DNA of 62,500 nucleotides from Brevibacillus brevis (GTDB taxonomy: Bacteria; Bacillota; Bacilli; Brevibacillales; Brevibacillaceae): positions 207,501-270,000 of the forward strand of contig NZ_CP041767.1 in assembly GCF_022026395.1 (NCBI RefSeq). The letters run 5' to 3'. The position numbers and the translations under genes are program-made. Each line of letters opens with the position of its first letter. Positions within the stretch are counted from its first letter, which is position 1. The notes below the pieces were generated by a model. The model was given only the letters and a program-made list of their open reading frames with translations, made no database searches and had not been told where the DNA came from. Below, piece after piece: positions 30,872 to 41,868 of this stretch.

Positions 30872-31342
30872 ATGCCTCGTAAAGGTCCTGTAACCCGTCG
30901 TGACGTGCTGCCTGATCCTATTCACAACAGCAAGTTGGTTACTCGCTTGATTAACCGCCTGATGTTGGATGGTAAGCGTGGTGTAGCTCAGAACATTCTC
31001 TACAACGCATTTGACATCATCCAGGAGCGCACAGGTCGCAACCCGATGGAAGTGTTTGAAGAAGCACTGAAAAACGTAATGCCAGTACTGGAAGTTAAAG
31101 CTCGCCGTGTAGGTGGTGCTAACTACCAAGTACCAATCGAAGTAAAACCGGAGCGCCGTACCACTCTTGGCCTGCGTTGGATGGTTAACTACTCCCGTAA
31201 CCGTGGAGAGAAAACCATGGAACAACGTCTTGCTAACGAGATCATGGACGCTGCTAACAACACCGGTGCAGCAGTTAAAAAGCGTGAAGACACGCACAAG
31301 ATGGCTGAAGCGAACAAAGCGTTTGCTCACTATCGCTGGTAG
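30872..31342 (+). CDS. rpsG: 30S ribosomal protein S7
   Basis: 156 aa, the usual size. Starts [16 protein letters not shown], with the [11 protein letters not shown] and RRTTLGLRW segments of S7. Nucleates 30S head assembly. AAGGAGGGAA precedes the start. Part of the str operon rpsL-rpsG-fusA-tuf. Confidence 0.97.
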   Translation: MPRKGPVTRRDVLPDPIHNSKLVTRLINRLMLDGKRGVAQNILYNAFDIIQERTGRNPMEVFEEALKNVMPVLEVKARRVGGANYQVPIEVKPERRTTLGLRWMVNYSRNRGEKTMEQRLANEIMDAANNTGAAVKKREDTHKMAEANKAFAHYRW

Positions 31343-31351
31343 GAATTGAAT

Positions 31352-31380
31352 CGGGTGTCCGTATTGGATACCCGTTTATT
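31352..31380 (+). other. Hairpin in the rpsG-fusA gap
   Basis: CGGGTGTCC (31352-31360) pairs with GGATACCCG (31366-31374), one G-T, followed by TTTATT. It looks like a weak terminator or attenuator inside the str operon. Confidence 0.55.
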
Positions 31381-31411
31381 CTCAAACTCGAGTATGGAAG
31401 GAGCATACCTA

Positions 31412-33490
31412 ATGGCTCGCGAGTTCTCTTTGCCGAATACGCGTAATATCGGTATCATGGCTCACATCGATGCTGGTAAGACGACGACTACTGAGCGTAT
31501 TCTGTTCTACACTGGTCGCGTTCATAAAATTGGTGAGGTGCACGAAGGTGCAGCTACCATGGACTGGATGGAACAAGAGCAAGAGCGTGGTATCACGATC
31601 ACTTCGGCTGCTACTACTGCTCAATGGAATGGCCATCGAATCAACATTATCGATACGCCAGGCCACGTAGACTTCACTGTAGAAGTTGAGCGCTCCCTCC
31701 GCGTTCTTGACGGTGCTGTAACCGTTTTTGACGCAAAAGGTGGCGTTGAGCCGCAAACCGAAACCGTATGGCGCCAAGCTGACCGTTATGGCGTACCACG
31801 CATGTGCTACATCAACAAAATGGATATCATGGGTGCTAACTTTGATATGTGCTTGGGTCAGATCAAATCTCGCCTGGGTGCAAATCCAGTAGCGATCCAA
31901 TATCCAATCGGTGCAGAAGATCAATTCAAAGGTATGGTTGACCTGATTGAAATGAAGGCAATCGTATATACTGATGACTTGGGTAAAACTTCTGACTCCG
32001 CTGAAATTCCTGCTGACATCCTGGCACGTTGCGAAGAACTTCGCATGGCTATGGTTGAAGCAGCTGCTGAACAAGACGAAGAGCTCATGATGAAGTACTT
32101 GGAAGGCGAAGAGCTGACCAACGACGAAATCCGTGCTGCTCTGCGTAAGGGTACTATCGAGTGCAAACTGACGCCGGTAATGTGCGGTTCTTCTTACAAG
32201 AACAAAGGTGTTCAGCCTATGCTGGACAACGTAGTTGCTTACCTGCCGTCTCCGGTAGATATCCCTGCAATTAAAGGTACATTGCCAGATACTGAAGATG
32301 AAGTTGATCGTCCAGCTGACGACAACGGTCCGTTCTCTGCTCTTGCGTTCAAGATCATGACTGACCCGTATGTTGGTCGTTTGACTTTCTTCCGCGTATA
32401 CTCCGGTGTACTGAACTCCGGTTCTTACGTTCTCAACTCTACCAAGGGTAAACGTGAGCGCGTTGGCCGTATCCTGCAAATGCACGCAAACCACCGTGAA
32501 GAGATCACAACGGTTTACTCCGGTGACATTGCAGCAGCTGTAGGTTTGAAAGATACAACAACTGGTGATACTCTGTGTGATGAAAAGGCTCCAGTAATCC
32601 TTGAGTCTATGGACTTCCCAGAGCCAGTTATTTCTGTTGCGATCGAACCAAAATCCAAAGCAGACCAAGATAAGATGGGTATCGGCCTGTCCAAGCTTGC
32701 TGAAGAGGATCCAACGTTCAGAACTCGTACAGATGAAGAGACTGGTCAAACAATCATCTCTGGTATGGGTGAGCTTCACCTGGAGATTATCGTAGACCGT
32801 CTGAAACGCGAATTTAAAGTTGAGTCGAACGTTGGTGCTCCACAGGTTGCTTACCGTGAAACATTCCGTAACGCAGCGAAAGTGGAAGGTAAATTCGTTC
32901 GTCAGTCCGGTGGTCGTGGTCAATACGGTCACGTTTGGGTGGAATTCGCTCCACTCGAAGCTGGTCAAGGCTTCCAATTCGAAAACAAAATCGTTGGTGG
33001 TGTAGTACCACGCGAATACATCCCTGCTGTTCAAGCGGGTATCGAAGAGTCCATGAAAAATGGTGTTATCGCCGGTTTCCCGCTGGTTGATATCAAAGCT
33101 ACTATCGTAGACGGTAGCTACCATGATGTTGACTCCAACGAGATGGCATTTAAAGTAGCGGGTTCCCTCGCATTGAAGGAAGCTGCGAAAAAATGTGGCG
33201 CTGTACTACTCGAGCCAATCATGAAAGTAGAAGTTACAATGCCAGAAGAGTACATGGGCGACGTTATGGGCGACCTGAACTCCCGCCGCGGTCGTATCGA
33301 AGGTATGGAAGCTCGTGCAAATGCACAAGTAATCCGTGCAATGGTACCACTGTCCGAGATGTTTGGTTACTCCACAATTCTTCGTTCCCGTACCCAAGGC
33401 CGTGGCGTTTACTCCATGGTGATCGACCACTACGAAGAAGTACCTAAATTTATCGCTGAAGAGATCATCAAGAAATCTAAAGGCGAATAA
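31412..33490 (+). CDS. fusA: Elongation factor G
   Basis: 692 aa translational GTPase driving translocation. G1 [13 protein letters not shown] (about 18), G2 RGITI, G3 DTPGHVDF (about 82), G4 NKMD (about 136), and domains II to V follow, including [14 protein letters not shown] near the end. ATG 31412 follows GGAAGGAG; the upstream open stretch from 31346 is leader. Confidence 0.98.
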   Translation: MAREFSLPNTRNIGIMAHIDAGKTTTTERILFYTGRVHKIGEVHEGAATMDWMEQEQERGITITSAATTAQWNGHRINIIDTPGHVDFTVEVERSLRVLDGAVTVFDAKGGVEPQTETVWRQADRYGVPRMCYINKMDIMGANFDMCLGQIKSRLGANPVAIQYPIGAEDQFKGMVDLIEMKAIVYTDDLGKTSDSAEIPADILARCEELRMAMVEAAAEQDEELMMKYLEGEELTNDEIRAALRKGTIECKLTPVMCGSSYKNKGVQPMLDNVVAYLPSPVDIPAIKGTLPDTEDEVDRPADDNGPFSALAFKIMTDPYVGRLTFFRVYSGVLNSGSYVLNSTKGKRERVGRILQMHANHREEITTVYSGDIAAAVGLKDTTTGDTLCDEKAPVILESMDFPEPVISVAIEPKSKADQDKMGIGLSKLAEEDPTFRTRTDEETGQTIISGMGELHLEIIVDRLKREFKVESNVGAPQVAYRETFRNAAKVEGKFVRQSGGRGQYGHVWVEFAPLEAGQGFQFENKIVGGVVPREYIPAVQAGIEESMKNGVIAGFPLVDIKATIVDGSYHDVDSNEMAFKVAGSLALKEAAKKCGAVLLEPIMKVEVTMPEEYMGDVMGDLNSRRGRIEGMEARANAQVIRAMVPLSEMFGYSTILRSRTQGRGVYSMVIDHYEEVPKFIAEEIIKKSKGE

Positions 33491-33519
33491 TTACAGGTTA
33501 CAGCTTTATCTTGCAATCA

Positions 33520-33568
33520 GAAAGGTTTACAATATGGAAGGGACAACCATTCGTAAGGTAAACCTTTC
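33520..33568 (+). other. Long inverted repeat in the tuf leader
   Basis: GAAAGGTTTAC (33520-33530) pairs perfectly with GTAAACCTTTC (33558-33568), an 11-bp stem with a 27-nt loop. It ends 42 nt before tuf; the following sequence is not a clean T-tract. Confidence 0.6.
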
Positions 33569-33610
33569 TTCAAACCATAAAACCCTTATCTATAAGGAGG
33601 CTTTTCTCTC

Positions 33611-34801
33611 ATGGCTAAAGCGAAATTTGAGCGTAATAAACCACACGTTAACATTGGTACCATCGGTCACGTTGACCATGGTAAAACTACCCTGACTGCT
33701 GCTATCACAACTGTTTTGGCACAAACAGGTCAAGCACAAGCAATGAACTATGCATCTATCGACGCTGCTCCAGAAGAAAAAGAGCGCGGTATCACTATCA
33801 ACACTGCTCACGTTGAGTATGAAACTGAAAACCGTCACTATGCTCACGTTGACTGCCCTGGTCACGCGGACTATGTGAAAAACATGATTACTGGTGCTGC
33901 TCAAATGGACGGCGCGATCCTGGTTGTATCCGCAGCTGATGGCCCTATGCCACAAACTCGCGAGCACATCCTGCTCTCCAAACAAGTAGGCGTACCTTAC
34001 ATCGTAGTATTCATGAACAAATGCGACATGGTAGACGATGAAGAGTTGTTGGAACTGGTTGAAATGGAAATCCGTGACCTGTTGTCTCAATATGAGTTCC
34101 CAGGTGACGACACTCCAGTAATCAAAGGTTCTGCTAAAGAAGCTTTGGACAACCCAACTGGTGAGTGGGCTAAGAAAATTGGCGAACTGATGGAAGCTGT
34201 TGACAGCTACATCCCAACTCCTGAGCGTGCAACTGACAAGCCGTTCCTGATGCCTGTAGAGGACGTGTTCACGATCACTGGTCGTGGTACTGTTGCTACT
34301 GGTCGTGTAGAGCGCGGTATCGTTAAAGTTGGTGACCAAGTAGAAATCATTGGTCTGGCTGAAGAAACTAAAAACACAACTGTAACTGGTGTTGAGATGT
34401 TCCGCAAATTGCTGGATCAAGCTCAAGCTGGTGACAACATCGGTGCTCTGCTGCGCGGTGTAGACCGTAACGACATCGAGCGTGGACAATGCTTGGCGAA
34501 ACCAGGTTCCGTTAAGCCTTACACTAAGTTCAAAGCAGAAGTTTACGTTCTGTCCAAAGAAGAGGGCGGACGTCACACTCCTTTCTTTGCTAACTACCGT
34601 CCACAATTCTACTTCCGTACAACTGACGTAACAGGTATCATCCAACTGCCAGAAGGCGTTGAAATGATCATGCCTGGCGACAACACTGAGTTCACTGTAG
34701 AACTGATCGCTCCAGTAGCGATGGAACAAGGTACTCGCTTCGCGATCCGCGAAGGTGGCCGTACAGTAGGCGCTGGCGTTGTAGCTTCTATCGACGCGTA
34801 A
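33611..34801 (+). CDS. tuf: Elongation factor Tu
   Basis: 396 aa. GHVDHGKTT (about 18-26), [17 protein letters not shown] (about 81) and NKCD (about 136) are intact. Delivers aminoacyl-tRNA to the ribosome. TAAGGAGG precedes ATG 33611. A strong terminator follows, so tuf is cut off from rpsJ, which in B. subtilis lies next. Confidence 0.98.
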   Translation: MAKAKFERNKPHVNIGTIGHVDHGKTTLTAAITTVLAQTGQAQAMNYASIDAAPEEKERGITINTAHVEYETENRHYAHVDCPGHADYVKNMITGAAQMDGAILVVSAADGPMPQTREHILLSKQVGVPYIVVFMNKCDMVDDEELLELVEMEIRDLLSQYEFPGDDTPVIKGSAKEALDNPTGEWAKKIGELMEAVDSYIPTPERATDKPFLMPVEDVFTITGRGTVATGRVERGIVKVGDQVEIIGLAEETKNTTVTGVEMFRKLLDQAQAGDNIGALLRGVDRNDIERGQCLAKPGSVKPYTKFKAEVYVLSKEEGGRHTPFFANYRPQFYFRTTDVTGIIQLPEGVEMIMPGDNTEFTVELIAPVAMEQGTRFAIREGGRTVGAGVVASIDA

Positions 34802-34816
34802 GATATACGGATATAC

Positions 34817-34850
34817 AAAACCCGACAACTTTGGTTGTCGGGTTTTTTTA
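34817..34850 (+). terminator. Intrinsic terminator after tuf
   Basis: AAAACCCGACAAC pairs with GTTGTCGGGTTTT around a 4-nt loop, followed by T-run; a very strong terminator. Confidence 0.93.
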
Positions 34851-34954
34851 TGTGCATTTATCGAACTTTTAAATAACTCCCATCAAAATCATTCAATTTG
34901 CCTCTCGAAGCAATATGCTACAATACCATCAGGATTGGATGGGGGATATCAGAG

Positions 34955-35890
34955 ATGAAAAATAATGAGCGATTATTGTTTCTTATGCTTGCAGGTGTTG
35001 TCACACTATGGGGCTTGAATGTCGTTATGGTCAAGTATTTAACAACGTTTCCTCCATTATATGTCGCGGCTATACGCATGACTGTCGGTGGAATCTGTTT
35101 ATCGCCACTCATCTTCTTATACCGAAAGAGTTTGCGATTCAGCAAAACAGATTGGTTCTTATTGGCCGGAGTCGGTGCTAGTTCTATCGCACTTCATCAA
35201 ATAACGCTTGCGGCCGGTGTTCAATACACGACAGCAGGAAATGCTTCGCTTATTCTTGGATTAAATCCGTTGGCAACGGCACTCTTGGCGATGCTTTTCT
35301 TAGGGGAAGGCATGTCGTTGAAAAAAGGACTTGGGATTGGAATGGGTTTTGCAGGAGTGTTGATTGTCGTCATCTCTCAGCACGGCGGCCTTCATATGAA
35401 TGGTTGGGGAGATGCCATAATGTTTTTCTCCATGCTCATGTATGTGACAGGTGGTTTACTCATTCGGAAATTGGTTGTAAGAGGTGTACCGGTACTTTTA
35501 ATTACGGCTTTATCGCAAATGTTTGGGGTCATCTTCTTGTGGGGAGTCGCATTGACTGTTCAACCAGCTTCCTATTATCTTTCTTTGGACGTTTCATCCT
35601 TCCAATGGCTTGTAATTTTTGCTTCAGGTGCGCTATCAACTGCGCTTGGCTCGATCGGCTGGAATTACGGGATACGTCAGCTGGGAGCGAGTCGAACAGC
35701 TGTTTTCTTAAATGGAATGCCGATGGCCAGTTTGGTATTTGCAGCGATATTTCTGGGAGAAAGCCTTCAACTCGTACACTTACTAGCATTGTGTATGATC
35801 GTAGGCGGTGTATATTTAGGATCGCGTAGCTTGGTGAGACCCAAAACTACTCGTGCAGCAGCAACCTCTGATATAACAACAAAAGCGTAG
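34955..35890 (+). CDS. EamA-family DMT transporter
   Basis: 311 aa with about ten transmembrane helices in two EamA repeats (about residues 10-145 and 155-290; the second ends IFLGESLQLVHLLAL). Drug/metabolite exporters of this family move amino acids, nucleosides or toxic compounds; the substrate cannot be told. ATG 34955 follows TGGGGGAT. It stands alone between the tuf terminator and a bidirectional terminator, an insertion into an otherwise conserved tuf-rpsJ junction. Composition is more AT-rich than the neighbouring ribosomal genes. Confidence 0.88.
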   Translation: MKNNERLLFLMLAGVVTLWGLNVVMVKYLTTFPPLYVAAIRMTVGGICLSPLIFLYRKSLRFSKTDWFLLAGVGASSIALHQITLAAGVQYTTAGNASLILGLNPLATALLAMLFLGEGMSLKKGLGIGMGFAGVLIVVISQHGGLHMNGWGDAIMFFSMLMYVTGGLLIRKLVVRGVPVLLITALSQMFGVIFLWGVALTVQPASYYLSLDVSSFQWLVIFASGALSTALGSIGWNYGIRQLGASRTAVFLNGMPMASLVFAAIFLGESLQLVHLLALCMIVGGVYLGSRSLVRPKTTRAAATSDITTKA

Positions 35891-35916
35891 GACACTCAAT
35901 TGTCCTACGCTTTTTC
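35881..35916. terminator. Bidirectional terminator between the EamA gene and the globin gene
   Basis: AAAGCGTAGGACA pairs perfectly with TGTCCTACGCTTT around CTCAAT, with A- and T-runs on the two sides. It overlaps the EamA stop codon. Confidence 0.93.
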
Positions 35917-36303
35917 TTATTGATCCCACTTATTGACCATATGGTGAGCAGTTAAACGCAAGCGATCAAAGATTTGCTTCCGAATTTCGCCATCTAGTCC
36001 TGTCAGATCCATGGCTCTATCCATACAAGAGAGCCAAGCCTCTGCCTGTACAGGTCCAATAGGGAACGGCATGTGTCGCGCTCGCAGCATCGGATGACCG
36101 TGTGCGTCTGAATACAGGCTTGGACCACCGAGAAACTGTGTCAAAAACTGATACTGACGTTCCTTCACGTGGGTTAAATCTTCCGGAAAGAGGTCGGTAA
36201 TGTCGGGATGCTGCTTTACCAGATCATAAAAGGTATCGACAAGACGGGCCAAAGTATCTGCACCGCCAATGATTTCATAAGGGGTTTGATTCACATCAGA
36301 CAT
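35917..36303 (-). CDS. Group II truncated haemoglobin
   Basis: 128 aa 2-on-2 globin. Tyrosine of FYD fits B10, the histidine in RARHMPFPIG fits proximal F8, and the tryptophan of EAWLSCM fits G8, a combination typical of group II (YjbI/trHbO). Likely binds oxygen or detoxifies peroxide or NO; not shown. The start ATG at 36303 on the reverse strand has GGAGG about 10 nt upstream; an upstream in-frame start at 36339 is less likely. It is monocistronic. Confidence 0.9.
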   Translation of the reverse strand: MSDVNQTPYEIIGGADTLARLVDTFYDLVKQHPDITDLFPEDLTHVKERQYQFLTQFLGGPSLYSDAHGHPMLRARHMPFPIGPVQAEAWLSCMDRAMDLTGLDGEIRKQIFDRLRLTAHHMVNKWDQ

Positions 36304-36495
36304 TGAGGTAAACCTCCATTTCATAACGATTACAACCATAAGTATAACGTCTTCCTTCTATTATAGATAGATGACCCGACGAGTTGGCAGGTAATCCCGC
36401 TTGCCTTCTTTCACGGAAATCTGTAATATTGTCAAGGTGAGCCATTCAGTAGGCACACCATGTACAAAAAATTATGCGGAAACCCAAGAAAAAAC

Positions 36496-36524
36496 TTGCG
36501 TTGCCCAAATCTTTTTAGTACAAT
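36496..36524 (+). promoter_or_regulatory. Promoter of the S10 operon
   Basis: TTGCGT (36496-36501), 17 bp, TACAAT (36519-36524). It gives a leader of about 130 nt before rpsJ. Confidence 0.75.
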
Positions 36525-36534
36525 ATTGAATGTT

Positions 36535-36600
36535 GGTCATGGACTTGCGATGATGTGGGAGGTTGCTGACACACCCGGCCCCTTTGCCATGACCGGGGTG
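36535..36600 (+). promoter_or_regulatory. S10 operon leader with two mutually exclusive stems
   Basis: GGTCATGG (36535-36542) pairs perfectly with CCATGACC (36587-36594). Alternatively CACaCCCGG (36570-36578) pairs with CCGGGGTG (36593-36600) with one bulged A. Both use 36593-36594, so they cannot form together. This begins about 5 nt after the expected transcription start and ends 48 nt before the rpsJ ribosome-binding site. Confidence 0.55.
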
Positions 36601-36632
36601 CAGGATATTTCCACGGAGAAATGTCTGTTTAA

Positions 36633-36968
<336 letters not shown>

Positions 36969-36984
36969 GGTCCCAAAAAGCGAT

Positions 36985-37065
36985 ACACGCGCAGACGTTG
37001 TCTTGATAAGCGTGTTATACCAAGCAACAAACCCTTAAAATGGCACCCCTGCGCATCGATGGGGA
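36985..37065 (+). other. Structured intergenic element between rpsJ and rplC
   Basis: ACACGC (36985-36990) pairs with GCGTGT (37010-37015), enclosing a perfect AGAC-GTT-GTCT hairpin (36993-37003). A further CCCC/GGGG hairpin lies at about 37046-37064. The 150-bp gap is large for this operon. Confidence 0.5.
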
Positions 37066-37118
37066 CTTGATACAACATAAAAAGCGTTTTACTGAAATAA
37101 GCACAGGAGGTGGCACAA

Positions 37119-37748
37119 ATGACCAAAGGAATCTTAGGGAAAAAACTTGGCATGACTCAAGTTTTTGGTCCAAACGGAACAGCGACTGCTGTAACGGTTA
37201 TCGAAGTAGGTTCCAACGTAGTTCTCCAGAAGAAAGACGTTGAGACTGACGGTTATGAAGCAATTCAAATCGGTTTCGAAGACAAAAAAGAACAGCGCGC
37301 TAACAAGCCGGAAAAAGGACATGCAGCGAAAGCTAATACTGCTCCTAAGCGCTTCATTCGCGAAATTCGCGGAGTTAACCTCGCTGATTACGAGGTTGGT
37401 CAAGAGTTGAAAGCTGACATTTTTGCCGAGGGAGAAATGGTGGACGTAGCTGGCGTATCCAAGGGTAAAGGTTTCCAAGGTGCGATCAAACGTCACAATC
37501 AATCCCGCGGTCCTATGGCTCACGGTTCGCGTTACCACCGCGGTCCAGGTTCCATGGGTGCTGTAGCTCCAAACCGCGTATTTAAAGGTCAAACCCTGCC
37601 AGGTCAAATGGGTGGCGACAATGTTACCATTCAAAACCTGGAAGTAATTAAAGTAGATACAGAACGTAACCTGGTTCTCGTAAAAGGCTCCGTGCCTGGT
37701 CCGAAAAACAGCTGCGTACTGGTATCCACGGCAGTCAAGAAGAACTAG
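37119..37748 (+). CDS. rplC: 50S ribosomal protein L3
   Basis: 209 aa. Starts [16 protein letters not shown]; the central [13 protein letters not shown] loop reaches the peptidyl-transferase centre. ATG 37119 is used, since GTG 37110 overlaps CAGGAGGTG. One of the first proteins in 50S assembly. Confidence 0.97.
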   Translation: MTKGILGKKLGMTQVFGPNGTATAVTVIEVGSNVVLQKKDVETDGYEAIQIGFEDKKEQRANKPEKGHAAKANTAPKRFIREIRGVNLADYEVGQELKADIFAEGEMVDVAGVSKGKGFQGAIKRHNQSRGPMAHGSRYHRGPGSMGAVAPNRVFKGQTLPGQMGGDNVTIQNLEVIKVDTERNLVLVKGSVPGPKNSCVLVSTAVKKN

Positions 37749-37768
37749 TAAGGAAAGGAGGAACTGAC

Positions 37769-38392
37769 ATGCCGAAAGTAGCTCTTTATAACCAAACCGG
37801 TTCTCAAGTTGGCGAAATCGATCTGGCAGACAGCGTATTTGGTATCGAGCCTAACAGCGCAGTTCTGTACGATGCGATCGTGATGCAACAAGCATCCCAA
37901 CGCCAAGGTACACATGATGTAAAGAACCGTTCTGAAGTACGTGGTGGTGGCCGCAAGCCATGGCGCCAAAAAGGTACAGGTCGTGCACGCCAAGGTTCCA
38001 TTCGCTCTCCGCAATGGAAAGGTGGCGGTGTTGTATTCGGTCCAACTCCGCGCAAATACGGTTACAAACTGAACCGTAAAGTTCGCCGTTTGGCTCTGAA
38101 ATCTGCACTTTCCACGAAAGTACAAAACAACGAACTCCTGGTATTGGAAGCTTTGAACTTCGCAGCTCCTAAAACTAAGGAAATGACAGCTGTTCTGAGC
38201 AGCTTGAAAGTAGATCGCAAAGTTCTGATCGTTACTTCCGAGTACGACCAAAACGTAGCGCTCGCTTCCCGTAACATCCCAGGTGCAAAAATCGTAGATG
38301 CTGCAGGCATTAACGTTCTTGATCTGGTAGCGCATGACAAAGTAATCGTGACGAAAGAAGCGGTTGCGAAAGTAGAGGAGGTGCTCGCATAA
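37769..38392 (+). CDS. rplD: 50S ribosomal protein L4
   Basis: 207 aa. The [19 protein letters not shown] extended loop (about residue 50) lines the exit tunnel and is the site of macrolide-resistance changes, here wild type. In Proteobacteria L4 represses the S10 operon; whether it does so here is unknown. Its stop overlaps the start of rplW by one base. Confidence 0.97.
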   Translation: MPKVALYNQTGSQVGEIDLADSVFGIEPNSAVLYDAIVMQQASQRQGTHDVKNRSEVRGGGRKPWRQKGTGRARQGSIRSPQWKGGGVVFGPTPRKYGYKLNRKVRRLALKSALSTKVQNNELLVLEALNFAAPKTKEMTAVLSSLKVDRKVLIVTSEYDQNVALASRNIPGAKIVDAAGINVLDLVAHDKVIVTKEAVAKVEEVLA

Positions 38393-38682
38393 TGAAGAGC
38401 CTTCATGATGTCCTTAAACGCCCTGTCATTACCGAGCGCACCACTGATATGATGGCTGAGAAGAAGTACGTTTTCGAAGTACCTCTGAAAGCTAACAAAA
38501 CAGAAATCAAACAAGCTGTTGAAAAAGTATTTGGCGTAAAAGTAGAAGCAGTTAACACAGTTCGTGTACCTGCGAAACCAAAACGCTACGGAAAATACTC
38601 CGGTTACACGTCCGAGTGGAAGAAAGCAATCGTTAAGCTGACTGATGACAGCAAAGAATTGGCCTTCTACGAGGGAGTATAA
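38392..38682 (+). CDS. rplW: 50S ribosomal protein L23
   Basis: 96 aa. Begins [17 protein letters not shown], with [14 protein letters not shown] in the middle. Sits at the tunnel exit and docks trigger factor and SRP. The TAATG junction with rplD implies translational coupling. Confidence 0.97.
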   Translation: MKSLHDVLKRPVITERTTDMMAEKKYVFEVPLKANKTEIKQAVEKVFGVKVEAVNTVRVPAKPKRYGKYSGYTSEWKKAIVKLTDDSKELAFYEGV

Positions 38683-38714
38683 CCTCGACGACTACCGAAA
38701 AGGAGGGTATTAAC

Positions 38715-39545
38715 ATGGGTATCAAAAAGTTTAAACCGACTTCTCCTGGTCGTCGCCAAATGACGGTTTCTACTTTCGAGGAGATCACCACGTCGACTCC
38801 CGAAAAATCCTTGTTGGCGCCTCTCAGCAAAAAAGCTGGTCGCAACAACCAAGGTAGAATTACCGTTCGTCATCAAGGTGGCGGTCATAAACGTAAATAC
38901 CGTATTATTGACTTCAAACGTAACAAAGATGGTATCATTGGTCGCGTAGCAACCATTGAATACGATCCAAACCGTTCCGCTAACATCGCGCTGATCAACT
39001 ATGCAGACGGTGAAAAGCGTTACATTATCGCTCCACACAACCTGAAAGTGGGCGACCAGATCGTATCCGGAGCAGATGCCGACATCAAAATCGGTAACGC
39101 ACTGCCAATGGAGAAAATCCCGGTAGGTACTACCATCCACAACATCGAGCTGAAACCTGGTAAAGGCGGCCAATTGGTGCGCGCTGCTGGTACATCTGCT
39201 CAATTGCTTGGTCGTGATGGTGAGTTCGTAATCGTTCGCCTGTCTTCCGGTGAAACTCGCCGCATTCACAACGTATGCCGCGCTACTATCGGTCAAGTAG
39301 GTAACCTGGATCACGAACTGCTGAACATCGGTAAAGCAGGACGTTCCCGCTGGTTGGGTATCCGTCCAACTGTTCGCGGTAGCGTAATGAACCCGAACGA
39401 TCACCCACACGGTGGTGGTGAAGGTCGCGCTCCAATCGGTCGTAAGGCTCCTGTTACTCCTTGGGGTAAACCAACCCTGGGTCTCAAGACTCGCAAGAAG
39501 AAGAACAAGTCCGACCAATACATCATCCGCCGCCGCAAGAAATAA
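38715..39545 (+). CDS. rplB: 50S ribosomal protein L2
   Basis: 276 aa. The C-terminal segment around [19 protein letters not shown] holds the conserved histidine near the peptidyl-transferase centre; the N-terminus has [27 protein letters not shown] precedes ATG 38715. Confidence 0.98.
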   Translation: MGIKKFKPTSPGRRQMTVSTFEEITTSTPEKSLLAPLSKKAGRNNQGRITVRHQGGGHKRKYRIIDFKRNKDGIIGRVATIEYDPNRSANIALINYADGEKRYIIAPHNLKVGDQIVSGADADIKIGNALPMEKIPVGTTIHNIELKPGKGGQLVRAAGTSAQLLGRDGEFVIVRLSSGETRRIHNVCRATIGQVGNLDHELLNIGKAGRSRWLGIRPTVRGSVMNPNDHPHGGGEGRAPIGRKAPVTPWGKPTLGLKTRKKKNKSDQYIIRRRKK

Positions 39546-39594
39546 GGTAGGCTGATACTATAACCGAACGCCTTTGGCGAAGGGAGGTTCACTA

Positions 39595-39876
39595 ATGGGA
39601 CGTAGCTTAAAAAAGGGTCCTTTCGTGGATGACCACTTGATGAAAAAAGTTGACGAGCAAAATGAAAAGAACGAGAAACGCGTGATCAAAACTTGGTCTC
39701 GCCGTTCCACCATCTTCCCTGATTTCGTAGGACATACGTTTGCAGTTTACGATGGCCGCAAACATGTACCAGTATACGTATCGGAAGACATGGTTGGTCA
39801 TAAATTGGGTGAATTCGCACCAACTCGTACCTTCAAGGGTCACGTCGACAACGACAAGAAGTCCAAGAAGCGCTAA
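39595..39876 (+). CDS. rpsS: 30S ribosomal protein S19
   Basis: 93 aa. [19 protein letters not shown] and the [20 protein letters not shown] signature. Head protein that contacts S13. ATG 39595 follows AGGGAGG; upstream in-frame codons from 39574 are leader. Confidence 0.97.
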   Translation: MGRSLKKGPFVDDHLMKKVDEQNEKNEKRVIKTWSRRSTIFPDFVGHTFAVYDGRKHVPVYVSEDMVGHKLGEFAPTRTFKGHVDNDKKSKKR

Positions 39877-39905
39877 TTTTCTCTTGACAGAGAGGAGGTA
39901 CAAAG

Positions 39906-40238
39906 ATGGAAGCAAAAGCAGTTGCACGCAACATTCGCATCGCGTCTCGTAAAGTCCGCCTGGTGGTAGACTTGATCAGAGGCAAGCAAGTAGGTGAAGC
40001 TTTGGCGATCTTGAAACACACGCCAAAGGCAGCTTCTCCAGTTGTTGAAAAACTCCTGAAGTCGGCTATTGCAAACGCTGAGCACAACTACGAGATGGAT
40101 CCAAACAGCCTCGTAGTGGGTAAAATCTTCGTAGACCAAGGTCCTACGTTGAAGCGTTTCCGTCCGCGCGCTATGGGTCGCGCTAGCCGCATCCATAAAC
40201 GCACGAGCCACATCACAGTGGTACTAAACGAGAAATAA
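39906..40238 (+). CDS. rplV: 50S ribosomal protein L22
   Basis: 110 aa. [19 protein letters not shown] near the N-terminus, and the beta-hairpin [16 protein letters not shown] reaches into the exit tunnel. GAGAGGAGG precedes the start. Confidence 0.97.
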   Translation: MEAKAVARNIRIASRKVRLVVDLIRGKQVGEALAILKHTPKAASPVVEKLLKSAIANAEHNYEMDPNSLVVGKIFVDQGPTLKRFRPRAMGRASRIHKRTSHITVVLNEK

Positions 40239-40251
40239 GGAGGGATTACGT

Positions 40252-40914
40252 GTGGGTCAAAAGGTAAGCCCGGTAGGTCTTCGGATCGGTGTCATTCGTG
40301 ACTGGGAGTCCAAATGGTACGCTGACAAGGACTTCGCAACTCTGTTGCACGAAGACTTGAAAATCCGCAAGTATGTAAAAGGGCGTCTGAAAGATGCTGC
40401 TGTATCCACGATCGAAATCGAACGCGCAGCTAATCGCGTGAACGTTACGATTCACACCGCTAAGCCTGGTATGGTAATTGGTAAAGGTGGTTCAGAGGTT
40501 GAAACTCTGCGCAAAACCCTGACTGATCTGACTGGCAAACGCGTTCATATCAATATCAACGAAATCAAACGTCCGGATCTGGATGCTACTCTGGTAGCTG
40601 AAAATATTGCACGCCAATTGGAAAACCGCATTTCTTTCCGCCGTGCGCAAAAGCAATCGATCACTCGTACGCTGCGCTCTGGTGCTAAAGGTATCAAAAC
40701 CTTGGTAAGCGGTCGTCTTGGCGGCGCGGACATCGCACGTTCTGAAGGTTACAGCGAAGGTACTGTTCCACTTCACACATTGCGCGCTGACATCGACTAC
40801 GGTACTGCTGAAGCACATACCACTTATGGTCGCATCGGTGTTAAAGTGTGGATCTATCGTGGAGAAGTCCTTCCAGCGAGAAAGAACGTCGCTACTGAGG
40901 AAGGAGGCAAGTAA
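40252..40914 (+). CDS. rpsC: 30S ribosomal protein S3
   Basis: 220 aa. [12 protein letters not shown] start; KH domain with [12 protein letters not shown] (about residue 70); C-terminal domain with [15 protein letters not shown]. Lines the mRNA entry channel. GTG start at 40252 after AAGGAGGG. Confidence 0.97.
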   Translation: MGQKVSPVGLRIGVIRDWESKWYADKDFATLLHEDLKIRKYVKGRLKDAAVSTIEIERAANRVNVTIHTAKPGMVIGKGGSEVETLRKTLTDLTGKRVHININEIKRPDLDATLVAENIARQLENRISFRRAQKQSITRTLRSGAKGIKTLVSGRLGGADIARSEGYSEGTVPLHTLRADIDYGTAEAHTTYGRIGVKVWIYRGEVLPARKNVATEEGGK

Positions 40915-40916
40915 TC

Positions 40917-41351
40917 ATGTTGACGCCAAAACGCGTGAAACACCGTAAACAACACCGCGGGAAAATGGCTGGTAACGCAAAAGGCGGTACTACTGTTGCG
41001 TTCGGTGAATACGGATTGCAAGCAATGGAACCATCTTGGGTAACTAACCGTCAGATCGAGGCAGCTCGTATCGCGATGACTCGTTACATCAAACGTGGTG
41101 GTAAAGTTTGGATCAAAATTTTCCCTGATAAACCAGTAACACAAAAACCGCTCGAAGTCCGCATGGGTTCCGGTAAAGGTTCTCCTGAGAAATGGGTAGC
41201 GGTAGTGAAACCAGGCAAGATCATGTTCGAACTTGCTGGTGTTCCTGAAGAAGTCGCTCGCGAAGCTATGCGTCTGGCTATGCACAAACTGCCAATCAAG
41301 TGCAAGTTCGTGAAGCGTGAAGAAGTGGGTGGTGACGCACATGAAGGCTAA
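40917..41351 (+). CDS. rplP: 50S ribosomal protein L16
   Basis: 144 aa. [17 protein letters not shown] start and the [19 protein letters not shown] loop close to the A-site tRNA. It is 2 bp after rpsC, and its 3' end overlaps rpmC by 11 bp. Confidence 0.97.
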   Translation: MLTPKRVKHRKQHRGKMAGNAKGGTTVAFGEYGLQAMEPSWVTNRQIEAARIAMTRYIKRGGKVWIKIFPDKPVTQKPLEVRMGSGKGSPEKWVAVVKPGKIMFELAGVPEEVAREAMRLAMHKLPIKCKFVKREEVGGDAHEG

Positions 41352-41538
41352 TGAGTACCGTAATTTGACCACTGCCGAGATCGAACAAAACGTTACTTCT
41401 TTGAAAGAAGAGTTGTTCAACCTTCGTTTCCAGCTGGCTACGGGTCAACTCGAAACCACATCTCGTATCAAACAAGTGCGTAAGGATATTGCTCGTGCGA
41501 AAACCGTCCTGCGCCAGAGAGAATTGGGAATCGGTTAA
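41341..41538 (+). CDS. rpmC: 50S ribosomal protein L29
   Basis: 65 aa, two long helices with [18 protein letters not shown]. At the tunnel exit beside L23. ATG 41341 lies inside rplP after a GGTGGTGA site, giving translational coupling. Confidence 0.96.
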   Translation: MKANEYRNLTTAEIEQNVTSLKEELFNLRFQLATGQLETTSRIKQVRKDIARAKTVLRQRELGIG

Positions 41539-41560
41539 TTATAGGAAGGAGGTTTGAACG

Positions 41561-41827
41561 ATGACCGCAGATCGCAATATGCGTCGAACAGTTGTAGGTC
41601 GCGTTGTTTCCGACAAGATGGATAAAACCATTGTTGTTCTTGTTGAAACTTACAAGACACATCCTTTGTACGGCAAACGCATGAAATTCTCGAAAAAGTT
41701 CAAGGCTCACGACGAGAACAACACGGCAAAAGTGGGCGACATCGTAGAAATCATGGAAACTCGTCCATTGTCCAAAGACAAGCGTTTCCGTTTGGTACGT
41801 ATCGTCGAAGAGGCAGTAATCGTATAA
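41561..41827 (+). CDS. rpsQ: 30S ribosomal protein S17
   Basis: 88 aa OB-fold protein. [19 protein letters not shown] start and the [20 protein letters not shown] signature. AAGGAGG precedes the start. Confidence 0.97.
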   Translation: MTADRNMRRTVVGRVVSDKMDKTIVVLVETYKTHPLYGKRMKFSKKFKAHDENNTAKVGDIVEIMETRPLSKDKRFRLVRIVEEAVIV

Positions 41828-41868
41828 GTCAGATTTTCGGATATTAATTCCGAAAGGAGGAACAGTAA

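Noticed and set aside
31409..33124. 571-codon open frame on the reverse strand opposite fusA, and similar long ones opposite tuf (33590-34828), rpoB (22721-23875, 24587-25945) and rpoC (28048-29145)
   Set aside because: They mirror codon bias of the highly expressed sense genes, lack ribosome-binding sites and show low-complexity, unprotein-like composition.
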